This document shows, piece by piece, positions 35,288-43,336 of a DNA stretch of 64,000 nucleotides. This DNA is from CAWJKP01 sp963843465. GTDB taxonomy: Bacteria > Planctomycetota > Planctomycetia > Pirellulales > Thermoguttaceae. The stretch spans positions 1 to 64,000 of the forward strand of contig CAWJKP010000003.1 in assembly GCA_963843465.1 (NCBI GenBank). Direction: 5' to 3'. Under the pieces are notes generated by a model. That model saw only the letters and a list, made by a program, of their open reading frames with translations. It was not told the DNA's origin and ran no database searches. The translations under genes and the position numbers were made by a program. How positions within the stretch are numbered: position 1 is the stretch's first letter; the number at the start of each line of letters is the position of its first letter.

Positions 35288-35580
35288 GGATTGTTCTCCG
35301 TAAACTTGGGCGGGATGTGGAAACGCATTTGCAGACCCGAATATACCGATATGCGGATGCATGTGCAAGGAGCAAATTGGCCGGGTTCTTCGGGGAAGTA
35401 TCGTGAGCGATATGCCGGGGGGGAGTTGGGCAATCCGGAGCACTATATTACGATAGGCGTATCTATAATCTATGCTCGGAGACCACATACAGCAACTTGA
35501 ACAATCCGTCCCCCCTCTAATGGTCAGGCCCCTGCGGTGGGGAACCAATGTCCCTTTCTCGATCCACCCGGTATTAGTCC
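35288..35580. promoter_or_regulatory. Intergenic promoter region of the thioredoxin/ABC unit
   Basis: 293 bases without a gene, AT-richer than its surroundings. It contains the palindrome at 35337-35356 and a TATAATC-like hexamer on the plus strand (35465-35471). I could not fix a promoter with confidence. Confidence 0.4.
35337..35356. promoter_or_regulatory. Palindrome, candidate metal-regulator operator
   Basis: CCGAATAT-ACCG-ATATGCGG: 8-base arms with one mismatch around a 4-base spacer. ATA-rich imperfect 8-4-8 palindromes are typical sites for ArsR/SmtB repressors. It lies 50 bases upstream of the thioredoxin-like start codon. Confidence 0.4.
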
Positions 35581-36300
35581 CTATTTCTGGGCATCAGCGC
35601 AGGCGTTCTGGCCCTCGCCGAACTTCCTCTGCTCGACGGATCTCTTGATCCGCTCCATCAACTGCCGCGCCTTTTCCACTCTTGTCCGCGCCGGCTCATC
35701 TTTCGGTTCCGTCGAGGGGTTCCTTACGTTCCACGTGATCTTCCCGCTAAGTGGCGGCTCAGGATAAGCGCCGGGATCGCTCAGGACATAGCTTCCCCAA
35801 GGCGTAGGCTCCTCCTGGTAGCAGGTCCAGACAGCTTGGCGCAGCACTTCTGGCGAACCCTCGTCAATAAGGTCGATGACGGTCACCTGCTCACGAAACC
35901 GCTCAATGAATTCCAAGGGGACATTGAAAAGGTAGGGAGTAGGAGCTTTCGCCCCGATAATCCGTTTACCGCCATCGACCCCATTGCTTTTCAGGGCCAG
36001 CATGGCGTCGCCGGCCAAGTGTCCCGGCGTTTCGGGTCCACAGACAACCAAGAAGCGAATGTTTGGATTGGCCACGAGATTGCAGACCACCTTTTCGAGG
36101 CCGATGTTTTCTGTTTGCAGCGTTCCCGCCAGGGCAGCGCCGCGCTCCACGGCGACCCGGACCAGTTGTTCAATCGAAGGTGGCGTCTTCTCGCGTTCCC
36201 AACGCAGAATCACGACCACCGCAACCGGCGAGTAGTCGTTCCCGCGCAAGTAACAGCCTTCTTCGGGGGGATAGCCGGCTGCCGGTGCAATCTTCTTCAT
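35581..36300 (-). CDS. MtrA-like corrinoid protein (tetrahydromethanopterin S-methyltransferase subunit A family)
   Basis: 239 aa from ATG 36300. EGCYLRGNDYSPVAVVVILR and VCGPETPGHLAGDAMLALKS, then NGVDGGKRIIGAKAPTPYLF, are the MtrA pattern. The His of PGHLAGD (residue 94) aligns with the histidine that ligates cobalt in methanogen MtrA. In methanogens MtrA carries a corrinoid that moves a methyl group to coenzyme M. This copy lacks the C-terminal membrane anchor and ends in a charged helix, so it is soluble. It is the last gene of the arsenic operon. Role here unknown; methyl transfer linked to arsenic is a hypothesis. Confidence 0.85.
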   Translation of the reverse strand: MKKIAPAAGYPPEEGCYLRGNDYSPVAVVVILRWEREKTPPSIEQLVRVAVERGAALAGTLQTENIGLEKVVCNLVANPNIRFLVVCGPETPGHLAGDAMLALKSNGVDGGKRIIGAKAPTPYLFNVPLEFIERFREQVTVIDLIDEGSPEVLRQAVWTCYQEEPTPWGSYVLSDPGAYPEPPLSGKITWNVRNPSTEPKDEPARTRVEKARQLMERIKRSVEQRKFGEGQNACADAQK

Positions 36301-36367
36301 TTCAACCACCCAAACTCATACCGCTATTCCGCCCAAAGTGAAGACCGAACGGGCGTTGGCTCGACGC

Positions 36368-36619
36368 TCAGCCTGCAATAGCCGCCTCCAAGGCAAGTCT
36401 TCCGGTGCAGAGCTTGTAGCAGTGCTCGAATTCGGGACACTCCAGGCAGTCGTCCCACTCCTGTATATTGGCCGCGACCCTGCGATGGGAAACAAACGTC
36501 CCTCCGGCCCGCACCATTTCAAACGAAAAGACCTTCCCCGACACGATTTTATCGGCTTCCAGCCACAGGATGGGAGGGAACATCGTGCCGTAACAGTTCT
36601 TGTGACTACCTTGAGACAT
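36368..36619 (-). CDS. Small Cys-rich protein in the arsenic operon
   Basis: 83 aa from ATG 36619 (AAGG upstream). MSQGSHKNCYGTMFPP has one Cys; the C-terminal part has C-x2-C and C-x3-C spacing (DDCLECPEF, HCYKLCTG), suiting an Fe-S cluster or thiol-metal site. No family name recalled. Just 5 bases after the C_GCAxxG_C_C gene and 67 before the MtrA-like gene. Confidence 0.72.
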   Translation of the reverse strand: MSQGSHKNCYGTMFPPILWLEADKIVSGKVFSFEMVRAGGTFVSHRRVAANIQEWDDCLECPEFEHCYKLCTGRLALEAAIAG

Positions 36620-36624
36620 CGGAA

Positions 36625-37083
36625 TTACCTTCTGTCTTTCTGTTCCTTGCCCAACTCGATCTCCTCCAGGATTTCGCAGGCATCCCGCACGAACTGCGGG
36701 CACTTCTTCGAGAACAGCTCCAATTCCCGCGCCCGTTGGACGCCTTCGGGCACGCTGATGTCACACTCCAGCAATTCCCGACACACCAGCGAGCCGTGGC
36801 GCTTCCTGAAGCGGCGGGCGTACTCCCTGATCCGACCGTAAACCGCCTCCTTGGCTTCACGCTCCGGCGAGGCTTGGCCGCATTGGAGTCCCAGCACCAT
36901 GAATGCGCCGGTCACCGCCCCACAGGTGTCCGCCATTCGCCCCATGCCGCCGCCGAAGCCGGCAGCAAGCTTCATCGCCGTTTCGTCGTCGAGGCCGAAC
37001 CGCCCGGCGTAGGCTGACAGCACGGCCTGAGAACAGTTGTAGCCTTCCGCAAAACGAGATACCGCGGTTTCGATCCGGCTCAT
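36625..37083 (-). CDS. C_GCAxxG_C_C family redox protein
   Basis: 152 aa. The diagnostic Cys pattern is visible: YNCSQAVL, then DTCGAVTGAFMVLGLQCGQ, then LVCRELLECDIS and SKKCPQFV. FGGGMGRMADTCGAVTGA is the family signature. Such proteins occur next to selenium, mercury or arsenic genes and are thought to use thiols for redox or metalloid binding. GGGAG precedes ATG 37083. In operon with arsC upstream. Confidence 0.88.
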   Translation of the reverse strand: MSRIETAVSRFAEGYNCSQAVLSAYAGRFGLDDETAMKLAAGFGGGMGRMADTCGAVTGAFMVLGLQCGQASPEREAKEAVYGRIREYARRFRKRHGSLVCRELLECDISVPEGVQRARELELFSKKCPQFVRDACEILEEIELGKEQKDRR

Positions 37084-37116
37084 TTTCCGTCTCCCGAATC
37101 TGTATTGCTTGCCAAC

Positions 37117-37560
37117 CTACCGCACCATCTCAACGTCCAACTCGCGTAACCATGCACGCAATCGAGCGGCGATTTCATCGCGCACCCGGCGAAACGCCTC
37201 CAGCCGTTCCTCTGCAGTTCCCTCGACGGCGGCAGGGTCATCGAACGGCCAGTAGAGCCGCTCGCCCGGTCCGGGAAATATCTTCGGGCAATCTCTTTCC
37301 GCGTTCTCGCAAACGACGATGAGGTAATGAGCGGTGAGCCTGCCGAGATACTCTTTCACACTCTTGGATCGCTGAGCGGAAATGTCAATGCCGATTTCCC
37401 GCATGACGGGCTCGACCAGCGGATGGATGCGTTCAGGATCCAGCCCGGCACTATATACTTGGAATCGGTCGCCCACATACTTTCGCAGGATGCCCTCGGC
37501 CATTTGACTGCGGGCGGAGTTCCGCGTGCAGAGGATGAGGATGTTCCTTGGATCGTCCAC
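37117..37560 (-). CDS. arsC: Arsenate reductase, low-molecular-weight phosphatase type (copy 1)
   Basis: 147 aa. P-loop LCTRNSARSQMAE with catalytic Cys11, and the relay cysteines in VVCENAERDCPKIF, as in thioredoxin-coupled ArsC. Reduces arsenate to arsenite for export by Acr3. GTG start 6 bases after the PstS-like gene. The TRNSARS variant replaces the more usual TGNSCRS of the second copy, so one of the two may use different electron donors. Confidence 0.92.
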   Translation of the reverse strand: MDDPRNILILCTRNSARSQMAEGILRKYVGDRFQVYSAGLDPERIHPLVEPVMREIGIDISAQRSKSVKEYLGRLTAHYLIVVCENAERDCPKIFPGPGERLYWPFDDPAAVEGTAEERLEAFRRVRDEIAARLRAWLRELDVEMVR

Positions 37561-37566
37561 GGCCGG

Positions 37567-38619
37567 CTACCTGAGGGCAACGGACTCCAGCGAATGGGTC
37601 GCGGCGACGACCACATGCGGAGCAAGTCGGATGTAGCCAAGCGATTCGCTGTCCTGCTGACCGTCATCAAGACACCATCGCACCACGTCCTTCAGCGCAT
37701 CGAGCTTCTGCGGATCGTCGTACTTCCTGTAGAGCAAGAGCCACGAGTAGGTAACGATCGGGTAAGAATCCTTGCCCTCGGGATCGGGCATGAACAGTCG
37801 CAGGTTGGTCGGCATCTTGGCCTGAAGCAGGGTTTCCAGTCCGCTCGTACCACTCGGCTTGATATAATTGCCAGCCTTATTCTCAAGCCAGGCCATGCCC
37901 AGACCGGCCCTCTTCGCCGTTCCATATTCAACATAGCCAATCATGCCAACACCACGGGAAATAGTCCCCGCAACGCCCTCATTTCCGTTGGCCCGCGAAA
38001 TATGGGCAGGCCAGCCCACGCTCTTGCCTTCGCCCGGCCCCTTCCGCCACTCCTCGTTTATTGCGGAGAGGTGCTTTGTGAAAGCGAACGTTGTGCCGCT
38101 GCCGTCTTGGCGCACCACCACCTGAATGTCGCGTCTGGGAAGAGTGACGCCGGGATTGATCGCCGCGATGCGGTCGTCGTCCCAGCGAGTGATCTTGCCG
38201 AGGAAAATATCGGCGTAAACCGAGCGGGAGAGTTTCAACTGCCCAGGCAGCTCCCCGGGGCTGTAGGCCAGCACAATGCTGCCGGCGGTCACGGGAACCA
38301 GGACTGCCCCGCGTTTGACGGAGGCAAGCTCCTCGTTGGTGAGGGCCGCATCGCTGGCTGCGAAATCGACGGTGCCCTCCAAGAACCGCTTCGTGCCCTC
38401 GCCGCTGCCAACGACATCGTAGTCCACGACCACGTTGGGATGTTCCTTATGGTATTGCTCACACCACTTGCGAAACAGTGGTCCGACAAAAGTTGAACCG
38501 GCTCCGTTGATCGTGATCGGACCGGCTGGTGATACCGGTTCGCCTGAGGAGCAACCCACTACGATCCCGAGCGTGAAGAGGAGCATCACGCCGATTATCC
38601 TGACTCGAAACTTGGCCAT
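37567..38619 (-). CDS. pstS: PstS-like phosphate/arsenate-binding lipoprotein
   Basis: 350 aa with lipobox (GIVVGCSS). ITINGAGSTFVGPLFRKW, GSGEGTKRFLEGTVDFAASD and RQDGSGTTFAFTKHLSA are PstS family features that form the anion-binding pocket. No pstCAB genes are nearby. Its place between acr3 and arsC suggests it binds arsenate or restores phosphate uptake during arsenate stress. Start ATG 38619. Confidence 0.9.
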   Translation of the reverse strand: MAKFRVRIIGVMLLFTLGIVVGCSSGEPVSPAGPITINGAGSTFVGPLFRKWCEQYHKEHPNVVVDYDVVGSGEGTKRFLEGTVDFAASDAALTNEELASVKRGAVLVPVTAGSIVLAYSPGELPGQLKLSRSVYADIFLGKITRWDDDRIAAINPGVTLPRRDIQVVVRQDGSGTTFAFTKHLSAINEEWRKGPGEGKSVGWPAHISRANGNEGVAGTISRGVGMIGYVEYGTAKRAGLGMAWLENKAGNYIKPSGTSGLETLLQAKMPTNLRLFMPDPEGKDSYPIVTYSWLLLYRKYDDPQKLDALKDVVRWCLDDGQQDSESLGYIRLAPHVVVAATHSLESVALR

Positions 38620-38684
38620 GATATGGACCTCCGAAAAAGCGGAATGTCTGGCCGTGAGTGGCCTTTCTCTTGGAACAGTTTTGG

Positions 38685-39773
38685 CTACCGAACGATTTGT
38701 GCCTCCTGAACCGTTGCCTCCAACCGCTGGGCGGCGAAATACCTTCGTTGGAAATAGAGCGATACGTTGACCAGCCCGATCAACACGGGGACTTCGACCA
38801 GTGGCCCGATGACGGCAGCGAAAGCGGCCCCGGAGTTGATTCCGAAGACCGCCACGGCCACGGCAATCGCCAACTCGAAGTTGTTGCTGGCCGCGGTGAA
38901 CGAAAGGGTTGCCGTCTTGGAATAGTCCGCTCCGATCTTGTGGCCCAGGTAGAAGCTCACCAGGAACATCACCACGAAGTAGATCAACAACGGAATGGCG
39001 ATCCGTACCACGTCCAGCGGGATTTGTACGATCAAGTTGCCCTTGAGGCTGAACATCACCACAATCGTGAACAGCAAGGCGACCAGCGTGATCGGGCTGA
39101 TCTTGGGAATGAACGTCTGTTGGTACCACTCTCGCCCCTTGGTTTTCACCAGTACGAGCCGGGTGAGCATCCCCGCCAGGAACGGAATACCCAGGTAGAT
39201 GAACACGCTCTGGGCGATCTGGCCCATGCTCACCTGAACCAGGGTTCCCTTCTGGCCGAACAGCGGCAGCAGCAGCGTGATGAAGACGTAGGCGTAGACG
39301 CTGTAGAACAGCACCTGAAAGATGCTATTGAAGGCCACCAGCCCGGCGGCGTATTCCGTGTCGCCCTTGGCCAGCTCGTTCCACACGATCACCATGGCGA
39401 TGCACCGCGCCAGGCCGATCATGATCAGCCCGATCATGTACGCGGGATAGTTGTGCAGGAAGAGCACCGCCAGGGCGAACATCAAGATCGGGCCGATGAC
39501 CCAGTTCTGGACCAGGGAGAGGCCCAGGATTTTCCAGTTGCGGAACACGTCCCCGAGTTCCTCGTACTTCACCTTGGCCAGCGGCGGATACATCATGAGG
39601 ATCAGGCCCACGGCGATGGGGATGTTCGTCGTGCCGGCCTGGAACCGGTTGATGAACGACTCAACTCCGGGCACCAAGTAGCCCAGCCCAACTCCCGCGG
39701 CCATCGCCAGGAATATCCAGACGGTGAGAAAACGGTCGAGAAAGGAAAGTCTCTTGGCGTCGCAGTCGCTCAT
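38685..39773 (-). CDS. acr3: Acr3-type arsenite efflux transporter
   Basis: 362 aa, ten predicted membrane helices. Acr3 motifs: LGLSLVQNWVIGPILMFALA, YMIGLIMIGLARCIAMVIVW with the essential Cys of ARCIAMV, and SFTAASNNFELAIAVA. Exports As(III) using the proton gradient. ATG 39773 with AGGAG; it starts 4 bases after the stop of arsC copy 2. Confidence 0.95.
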   Translation of the reverse strand: MSDCDAKRLSFLDRFLTVWIFLAMAAGVGLGYLVPGVESFINRFQAGTTNIPIAVGLILMMYPPLAKVKYEELGDVFRNWKILGLSLVQNWVIGPILMFALAVLFLHNYPAYMIGLIMIGLARCIAMVIVWNELAKGDTEYAAGLVAFNSIFQVLFYSVYAYVFITLLLPLFGQKGTLVQVSMGQIAQSVFIYLGIPFLAGMLTRLVLVKTKGREWYQQTFIPKISPITLVALLFTIVVMFSLKGNLIVQIPLDVVRIAIPLLIYFVVMFLVSFYLGHKIGADYSKTATLSFTAASNNFELAIAVAVAVFGINSGAAFAAVIGPLVEVPVLIGLVNVSLYFQRRYFAAQRLEATVQEAQIVR

Positions 39774-39777
39774 TCTC

Positions 39778-40227
39778 TTATTGCTCCTTCGTTTGCAACG
39801 ACTCCGGTAGTCCCAGAACGAACTCTCGAATCTCGTCCCGCACGCGACGGTAGGGGGCAAGCCGCTCCTCATCGGTTTTCGCGTCGGCGGCCAATCGTGG
39901 CGGGTCGTCGAACCCCACGTGGACGATTCTGGCCTTGCCGGGAAAGACGGGGCAGTTGTCCTGGGCATGACCGCAGACCGTCACCACGTAGTCAAATGCA
40001 ATATCCCGAAGCTCGCTGACGTGCTTCGATCGCTGACCGGAAATATCGACGCCCGCCTCGGCCATGACGCGGACGGCATGGGGATTGAGGCCATGGGTTT
40101 CAATCCCGGCGGAGTAGGCTTCGACGGACTCGCTCTTGAGCTTGCGCGCCCATCCCTCGGCCATCTGGCTCCGGCAGGAGTTTCCCGTGCAGAGGAAGAG
40201 GATCGTCGTTTTCTTGGGGATGTCCAT
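39778..40227 (-). CDS. arsC: Arsenate reductase, low-molecular-weight phosphatase type (copy 2)
   Basis: 149 aa from ATG 40227 (MDIPKKT). P-loop FLCTGNSCRSQMAE, relay Cys in VVTVCGHAQDNCPVFPG, and FDDPPRLAADAKTDEERL are typical of thioredoxin-dependent ArsC. The longer frame upstream would begin in a family B palindromic repeat and is not used. Followed by acr3 with a 4-base gap, the classical coupled arrangement. Confidence 0.95.
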   Translation of the reverse strand: MDIPKKTTILFLCTGNSCRSQMAEGWARKLKSESVEAYSAGIETHGLNPHAVRVMAEAGVDISGQRSKHVSELRDIAFDYVVTVCGHAQDNCPVFPGKARIVHVGFDDPPRLAADAKTDEERLAPYRRVRDEIREFVLGLPESLQTKEQ

Positions 40228-40241
40228 GGGGCAGTTCCTGA

Positions 40242-40287
40242 TGTACTCCTCACGCTCCGCGTGAGGTTCTGCCACGCGGCCTCTACG
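40242..40287. repeat. Palindromic repeat family B, copy between arsM and arsC
   Basis: GTACTCCTCACGCTCCGCGT followed by a decayed right half. It overlaps the last codons of arsM (stop at 40283) and occupies the gap before arsC copy 2. Other copies: inside leuS and at 23398-23450. Confidence 0.8.
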
Positions 40288-41170
40288 CCGGCTTCACGGC
40301 GAAGACGCGGACGCTGGCCGCATAGTCATTGACGTTGTAGCGGCGAAGCAGGTCGGCCAATCGCCGATGAAGGTCCGCGTCCCCTGACGGAGCAGAACAA
40401 CAGGCGCTTGCGGAAACAACAGGCAGCGTCGAGCCCATCGGCGGTGGGCAGCAGCCCGATTGGTTCTCCACTTTGGCATAGGCGTTCAGGTCGTTTCCAG
40501 TGTCGATGATGTCCACTTGGGCGAAACCGGCTTCGATCAGTTGGCTGCGGTACTGCTCAATGGGAATGGCTCCGGCGATGCAGCCTACGTAGGCCATGAG
40601 GTCGTTTCCGATCTCGGGGGGCAAGGGTTTCTTCAGGGCGATGTCGCTAACGGCCAATCTTCCCCCCGGCTTCAGGACCCGAACGATCTCCCGAAACACG
40701 GCTTGCTTGTCCGGGGCAAGGTTGATGACGCAGTTGCTAATCACGCAATCGACCGAGGCGTCCGGCAAAGGGAGGTCGTCAATGGTCGCCTGATGGAATT
40801 CCACGTTGGTCAATGGCTTGCCGCCTGCGGCTGTGGCCGCGTTCCGGCGAGCCAGGTCGAGCATCTCCGGGGTCATGTCGATACCAATGGCCGCGCCGGT
40901 CGGCCCCACCCGTGCCGCCGCCAGGAACACGTCCAATCCCCCGCCGCAACCGAGGTCCACGACCGTTTCACCGGGCTTGAGGCTGGCGAACGCGGTGGGA
41001 TTCCCACAGGACAGGCCCATGTTCGCCTCAGCGGGGATCGAGGCCAATTGGTCCGGGGTATAGCCAAATGCTTCGGCTACGGCTCGCACTCCCGAATGGG
41101 CGGTCGATAGCCCACTCTTGGCGACGGAACCATACTTGGATTGGACTGCCTTCTTGATCGTATCCGACAT
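40283..41170 (-). CDS. arsM: Arsenite methyltransferase
   Basis: 295 aa SAM-dependent methyltransferase. VVDLGCGGGLDVFLAA is motif I. The arsenic-binding cysteines are in LSCGNP, SNCVINLAPDK and YVGCIAGAIP, in the ArsM order. The C-terminal part adds a Cys-Cys pair (SGCCPPP) and ASACCSAPS, possible extra As(III) ligands. Converts arsenite to methylated species. ATG 41170; a 17-bp box shared with the arsR promoter lies 50 bases upstream. Confidence 0.95.
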   Translation of the reverse strand: MSDTIKKAVQSKYGSVAKSGLSTAHSGVRAVAEAFGYTPDQLASIPAEANMGLSCGNPTAFASLKPGETVVDLGCGGGLDVFLAAARVGPTGAAIGIDMTPEMLDLARRNAATAAGGKPLTNVEFHQATIDDLPLPDASVDCVISNCVINLAPDKQAVFREIVRVLKPGGRLAVSDIALKKPLPPEIGNDLMAYVGCIAGAIPIEQYRSQLIEAGFAQVDIIDTGNDLNAYAKVENQSGCCPPPMGSTLPVVSASACCSAPSGDADLHRRLADLLRRYNVNDYAASVRVFAVKPA

Positions 41171-41219
41171 CCCTTGTATCCTTTCTAGCTCACGCTTAAC
41201 GGGGTTGGGAAGCGATTAC

Positions 41220-41236
41220 ATCCGCTTACGCGAATA
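41220..41236 (-). promoter_or_regulatory. Candidate ArsR box before arsM
   Basis: Plus-strand ATCCGCTTACGCGAATA. It matches the box at arsR (ATCTGCTTATGTGAATA) at 13 of 17 positions. Located between the arsR stop and the arsM start, 50 bases from arsM. A TAGTAT hexamer at its edge could be a -10. Confidence 0.6.
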
Positions 41237-41252
41237 CTAGAGGCGAAAAAAA

Positions 41253-41609
41253 TCAGCCGCGACAGCCCGGACGAACCCGCAACCGGAGCCGCTCCTCGTC
41301 CTTCACGAATCCACTTTCTTCCCGAAAACACTGCGCCAGACACTCCAGCAGCATCTCGTGGGACTTGCTGCGGCTCGGCGCCAAGCGATAGTGGCTCCAC
41401 AATCCTTCTTTGCGGGCCACCACCAAGCCGGCCTTCCGCAGATACGCCAGGTGCCGAGAGGCGGTGGGCTGCGGAATATCGAGCACGGCGACGATGTGAC
41501 AGACGCACAACTCTCCGCCCCGCAGCAGATTCAGAATCCGCAGCCGGGTGCGGTGCGAGAGTGCCCGGAAAACCGTCTTCGTCTGGGGTTGGCTGGTCTT
41601 GGTACGCAT
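41253..41609 (-). CDS. arsR: ArsR-family repressor
   Basis: 118 aa winged helix-turn-helix. ALSHRTRLRILNLLRGGELC leads into the As(III)-binding ELCVCH motif on the recognition-helix side; QPTASRHLAYLRKAGLVVAR is the DNA-binding helix. Likely represses the whole minus-strand cluster until arsenite is bound. The start codon directly abuts the 17-bp box, giving a very short or absent leader. Confidence 0.95.
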   Translation of the reverse strand: MRTKTSQPQTKTVFRALSHRTRLRILNLLRGGELCVCHIVAVLDIPQPTASRHLAYLRKAGLVVARKEGLWSHYRLAPSRSKSHEMLLECLAQCFREESGFVKDEERLRLRVRPGCRG

Positions 41610-41651
41610 ATCTGCTTATGTGAATATATTCGTCGACAGCGAGGGGGTCAA
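41610..41651 (-). promoter_or_regulatory. arsR promoter with overlapping ArsR box
   Basis: Minus strand: -35 TTGACC (41651-41646), 17-base spacer, -10 TATATT (41628-41623). The 17-bp box at 41626-41610 covers the -10, the expected start site and the bases up to the ATG at 41609. Bound repressor would block RNA polymerase. The expected transcript starts only about 8 bases before the ATG. Confidence 0.8.
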
Positions 41652-41722
41652 GTGCAGTTTTTCTGAGAAGGGCGGCAGGCCTTGTCGCCAGCGCGAGCCC
41701 CACCGTCGGGGAACCATGTCAG

Positions 41723-41854
41723 CCCGGATTATCCACGGGCGCATCGTAACCCGAAGCGTAAGCGAGGACGACGAAGGGACTTACCCTCGCTTACGCTTCG
41801 GGTTTCGATTGCGCGCTCTGCGCCGTCTACATCGCGGGGCGTGAAAAATCCGGG
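41723..41854. repeat. Repeat family J, copy 2 (reverse orientation)
   Basis: Ends CCCGGATTATCCAC and GTGAAAAATCCGGG. Its reverse complement follows copy 1 (23909-24043) along the whole length, including CGCCCCGCGATGTA and GAGGGTAAGTCCCT. Lies between arsR and the TPR/alpha-CTD gene. Confidence 0.88.
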
Positions 41855-41992
41855 ATCAGCCGGCAGCGGGAATTGCAGGTCTCGCCCCATTGCCCAAGCT
41901 CGGGTGGGATGCTACAATCCATCTCTCGGGCAAGCGAGCTGCGGCGTCAGAAAATCCGTCGCAAGTATTGATATCAAAGGACTTAGGGAAAA

Positions 41993-43321
41993 ATGCCACA
42001 AGCCCAAAGCCAGGAAATCGATACCAAACAGTTGGTGCTCTCCAATGCGGCTTTCGGTCCCAAGGAGGTCCGCCACCTGGTCAACGCCATCGCCACCGAT
42101 TTCTCGCAGTACCGGCTGCTGCGAGACGCGGTTGGTGAGCTGGAAGGCCGGCAGGACCAGAGTCCCGCAACCAACGTGCGGCTGGGGGTCTGCTTATACC
42201 TTCTGGGGAGATATCGGCGAGCGGTCGAGGTGCTGACCAAGGGAGACGGTGGAGCGTTGGCCCACTTCTACTTGGCCCGGGGCAGCTTTTCCTTGGAGCG
42301 GTATGACGAGGCCGTCCGCCACTACGATCTGGCCAAGCAGGCCGGGTACGATGGCGACGAGGTGGCTCTGGCTCGGGTGGAAGCCCTTCGCTATGCCGGG
42401 AAATTCAAGGAGGCCCTGGCCGTCCTCGATCAGCTCTCGGGGGCCGTCGAGCAGACGGCCGAGTATCTCTACCAGCGCGGGGCCACCGTGGCCGCCATCG
42501 GCGGAAACCCCAGCGAGGTGATTGCGCTGTACGAACGGGCGGTGGAGGCCGACCGCAACCATCCCGGGGCGCTGTTCGGCCTGGCCCTGGAGAACGACCG
42601 CCACGGCAACGACGACGCGGCCCTGGAACTCTACAAGCGGTCGGCCAGCCGCTTCCCCGCCCACGTCAACACGCTGTTGAATCTCGGCCTGTTGTACGAG
42701 GACCGCGACCAGTACGAGCGCGCCGTGCAGTGCTACCAGCGGATCCTGGACAATTTCCCCACCCACGCGCGGGCGGCGCTGTTCCTCAAGGACGCGCAGG
42801 CCTCCAGCGACATGTATTACGATGAGGACGCGCAGAAGAAGCGGGACCGCATGAGCCAGGTGCTGGGCATCCCCGTGACCGACTTCGAGTTGTCGGTCCG
42901 CAGCCGCAACTGCCTGCAGAAGATGGGCATCATGACGCTGGGCGATCTCTGCCGCACCACCGAGCAGGACCTGCTGAGCAGCAAGAACTTCGGCGAGACC
43001 AGCCTCACCGAGATCAAGGACATGCTGGCCTCGAAGGGGCTCAAGCTGGGCCAACTGGCGCCCGAGAAGCACGCCCTGGACTTCTTCGAGCCGGAATCCC
43101 TCTCGCCGGACGAGCAGGCCCTGCTGGTCCGGCCGATCTCCGACCTCAACCTTTCCGTCCGTGCCCGCAAGTGCATGATCCGCCTGGGCATCAGCACCAT
43201 CGGCGAGCTGATCCGGCACACGGGCGACGAGTTGTTGGAGTGCAAGAACTTCGGCGTCACGAGTCTCAACGAAGTCCGCGACAAGCTCACCTCGCACGGC
43301 CTGAAGCTTCGCGGCGACTGA
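41993..43321 (+). CDS. TPR protein with two C-terminal RNA polymerase alpha-CTD repeats
   Basis: 442 aa. Residues 45-290 form TPR-like helices (VCLYLLGRYRRAVEVLTKG, ALFGLALENDRHGNDDAALE). Two alpha-CTD domains follow: about 295-355 (LSVRSRNCLQKMGIMTLGDL, KNFGETSLTEIKDML) and 380-441 (LSVRARKCMIRLGISTIGEL, KNFGVTSLNEVRDKL). In RNA polymerase this domain touches DNA UP elements and activators. Here it is duplicated and detached from rpoA. I know the architecture from planctomycetes; function not established. ATG 41993. Confidence 0.92.
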   Translation: MPQAQSQEIDTKQLVLSNAAFGPKEVRHLVNAIATDFSQYRLLRDAVGELEGRQDQSPATNVRLGVCLYLLGRYRRAVEVLTKGDGGALAHFYLARGSFSLERYDEAVRHYDLAKQAGYDGDEVALARVEALRYAGKFKEALAVLDQLSGAVEQTAEYLYQRGATVAAIGGNPSEVIALYERAVEADRNHPGALFGLALENDRHGNDDAALELYKRSASRFPAHVNTLLNLGLLYEDRDQYERAVQCYQRILDNFPTHARAALFLKDAQASSDMYYDEDAQKKRDRMSQVLGIPVTDFELSVRSRNCLQKMGIMTLGDLCRTTEQDLLSSKNFGETSLTEIKDMLASKGLKLGQLAPEKHALDFFEPESLSPDEQALLVRPISDLNLSVRARKCMIRLGISTIGELIRHTGDELLECKNFGVTSLNEVRDKLTSHGLKLRGD

Positions 43322-43336
43322 CGGCTCGTCCCAGAC

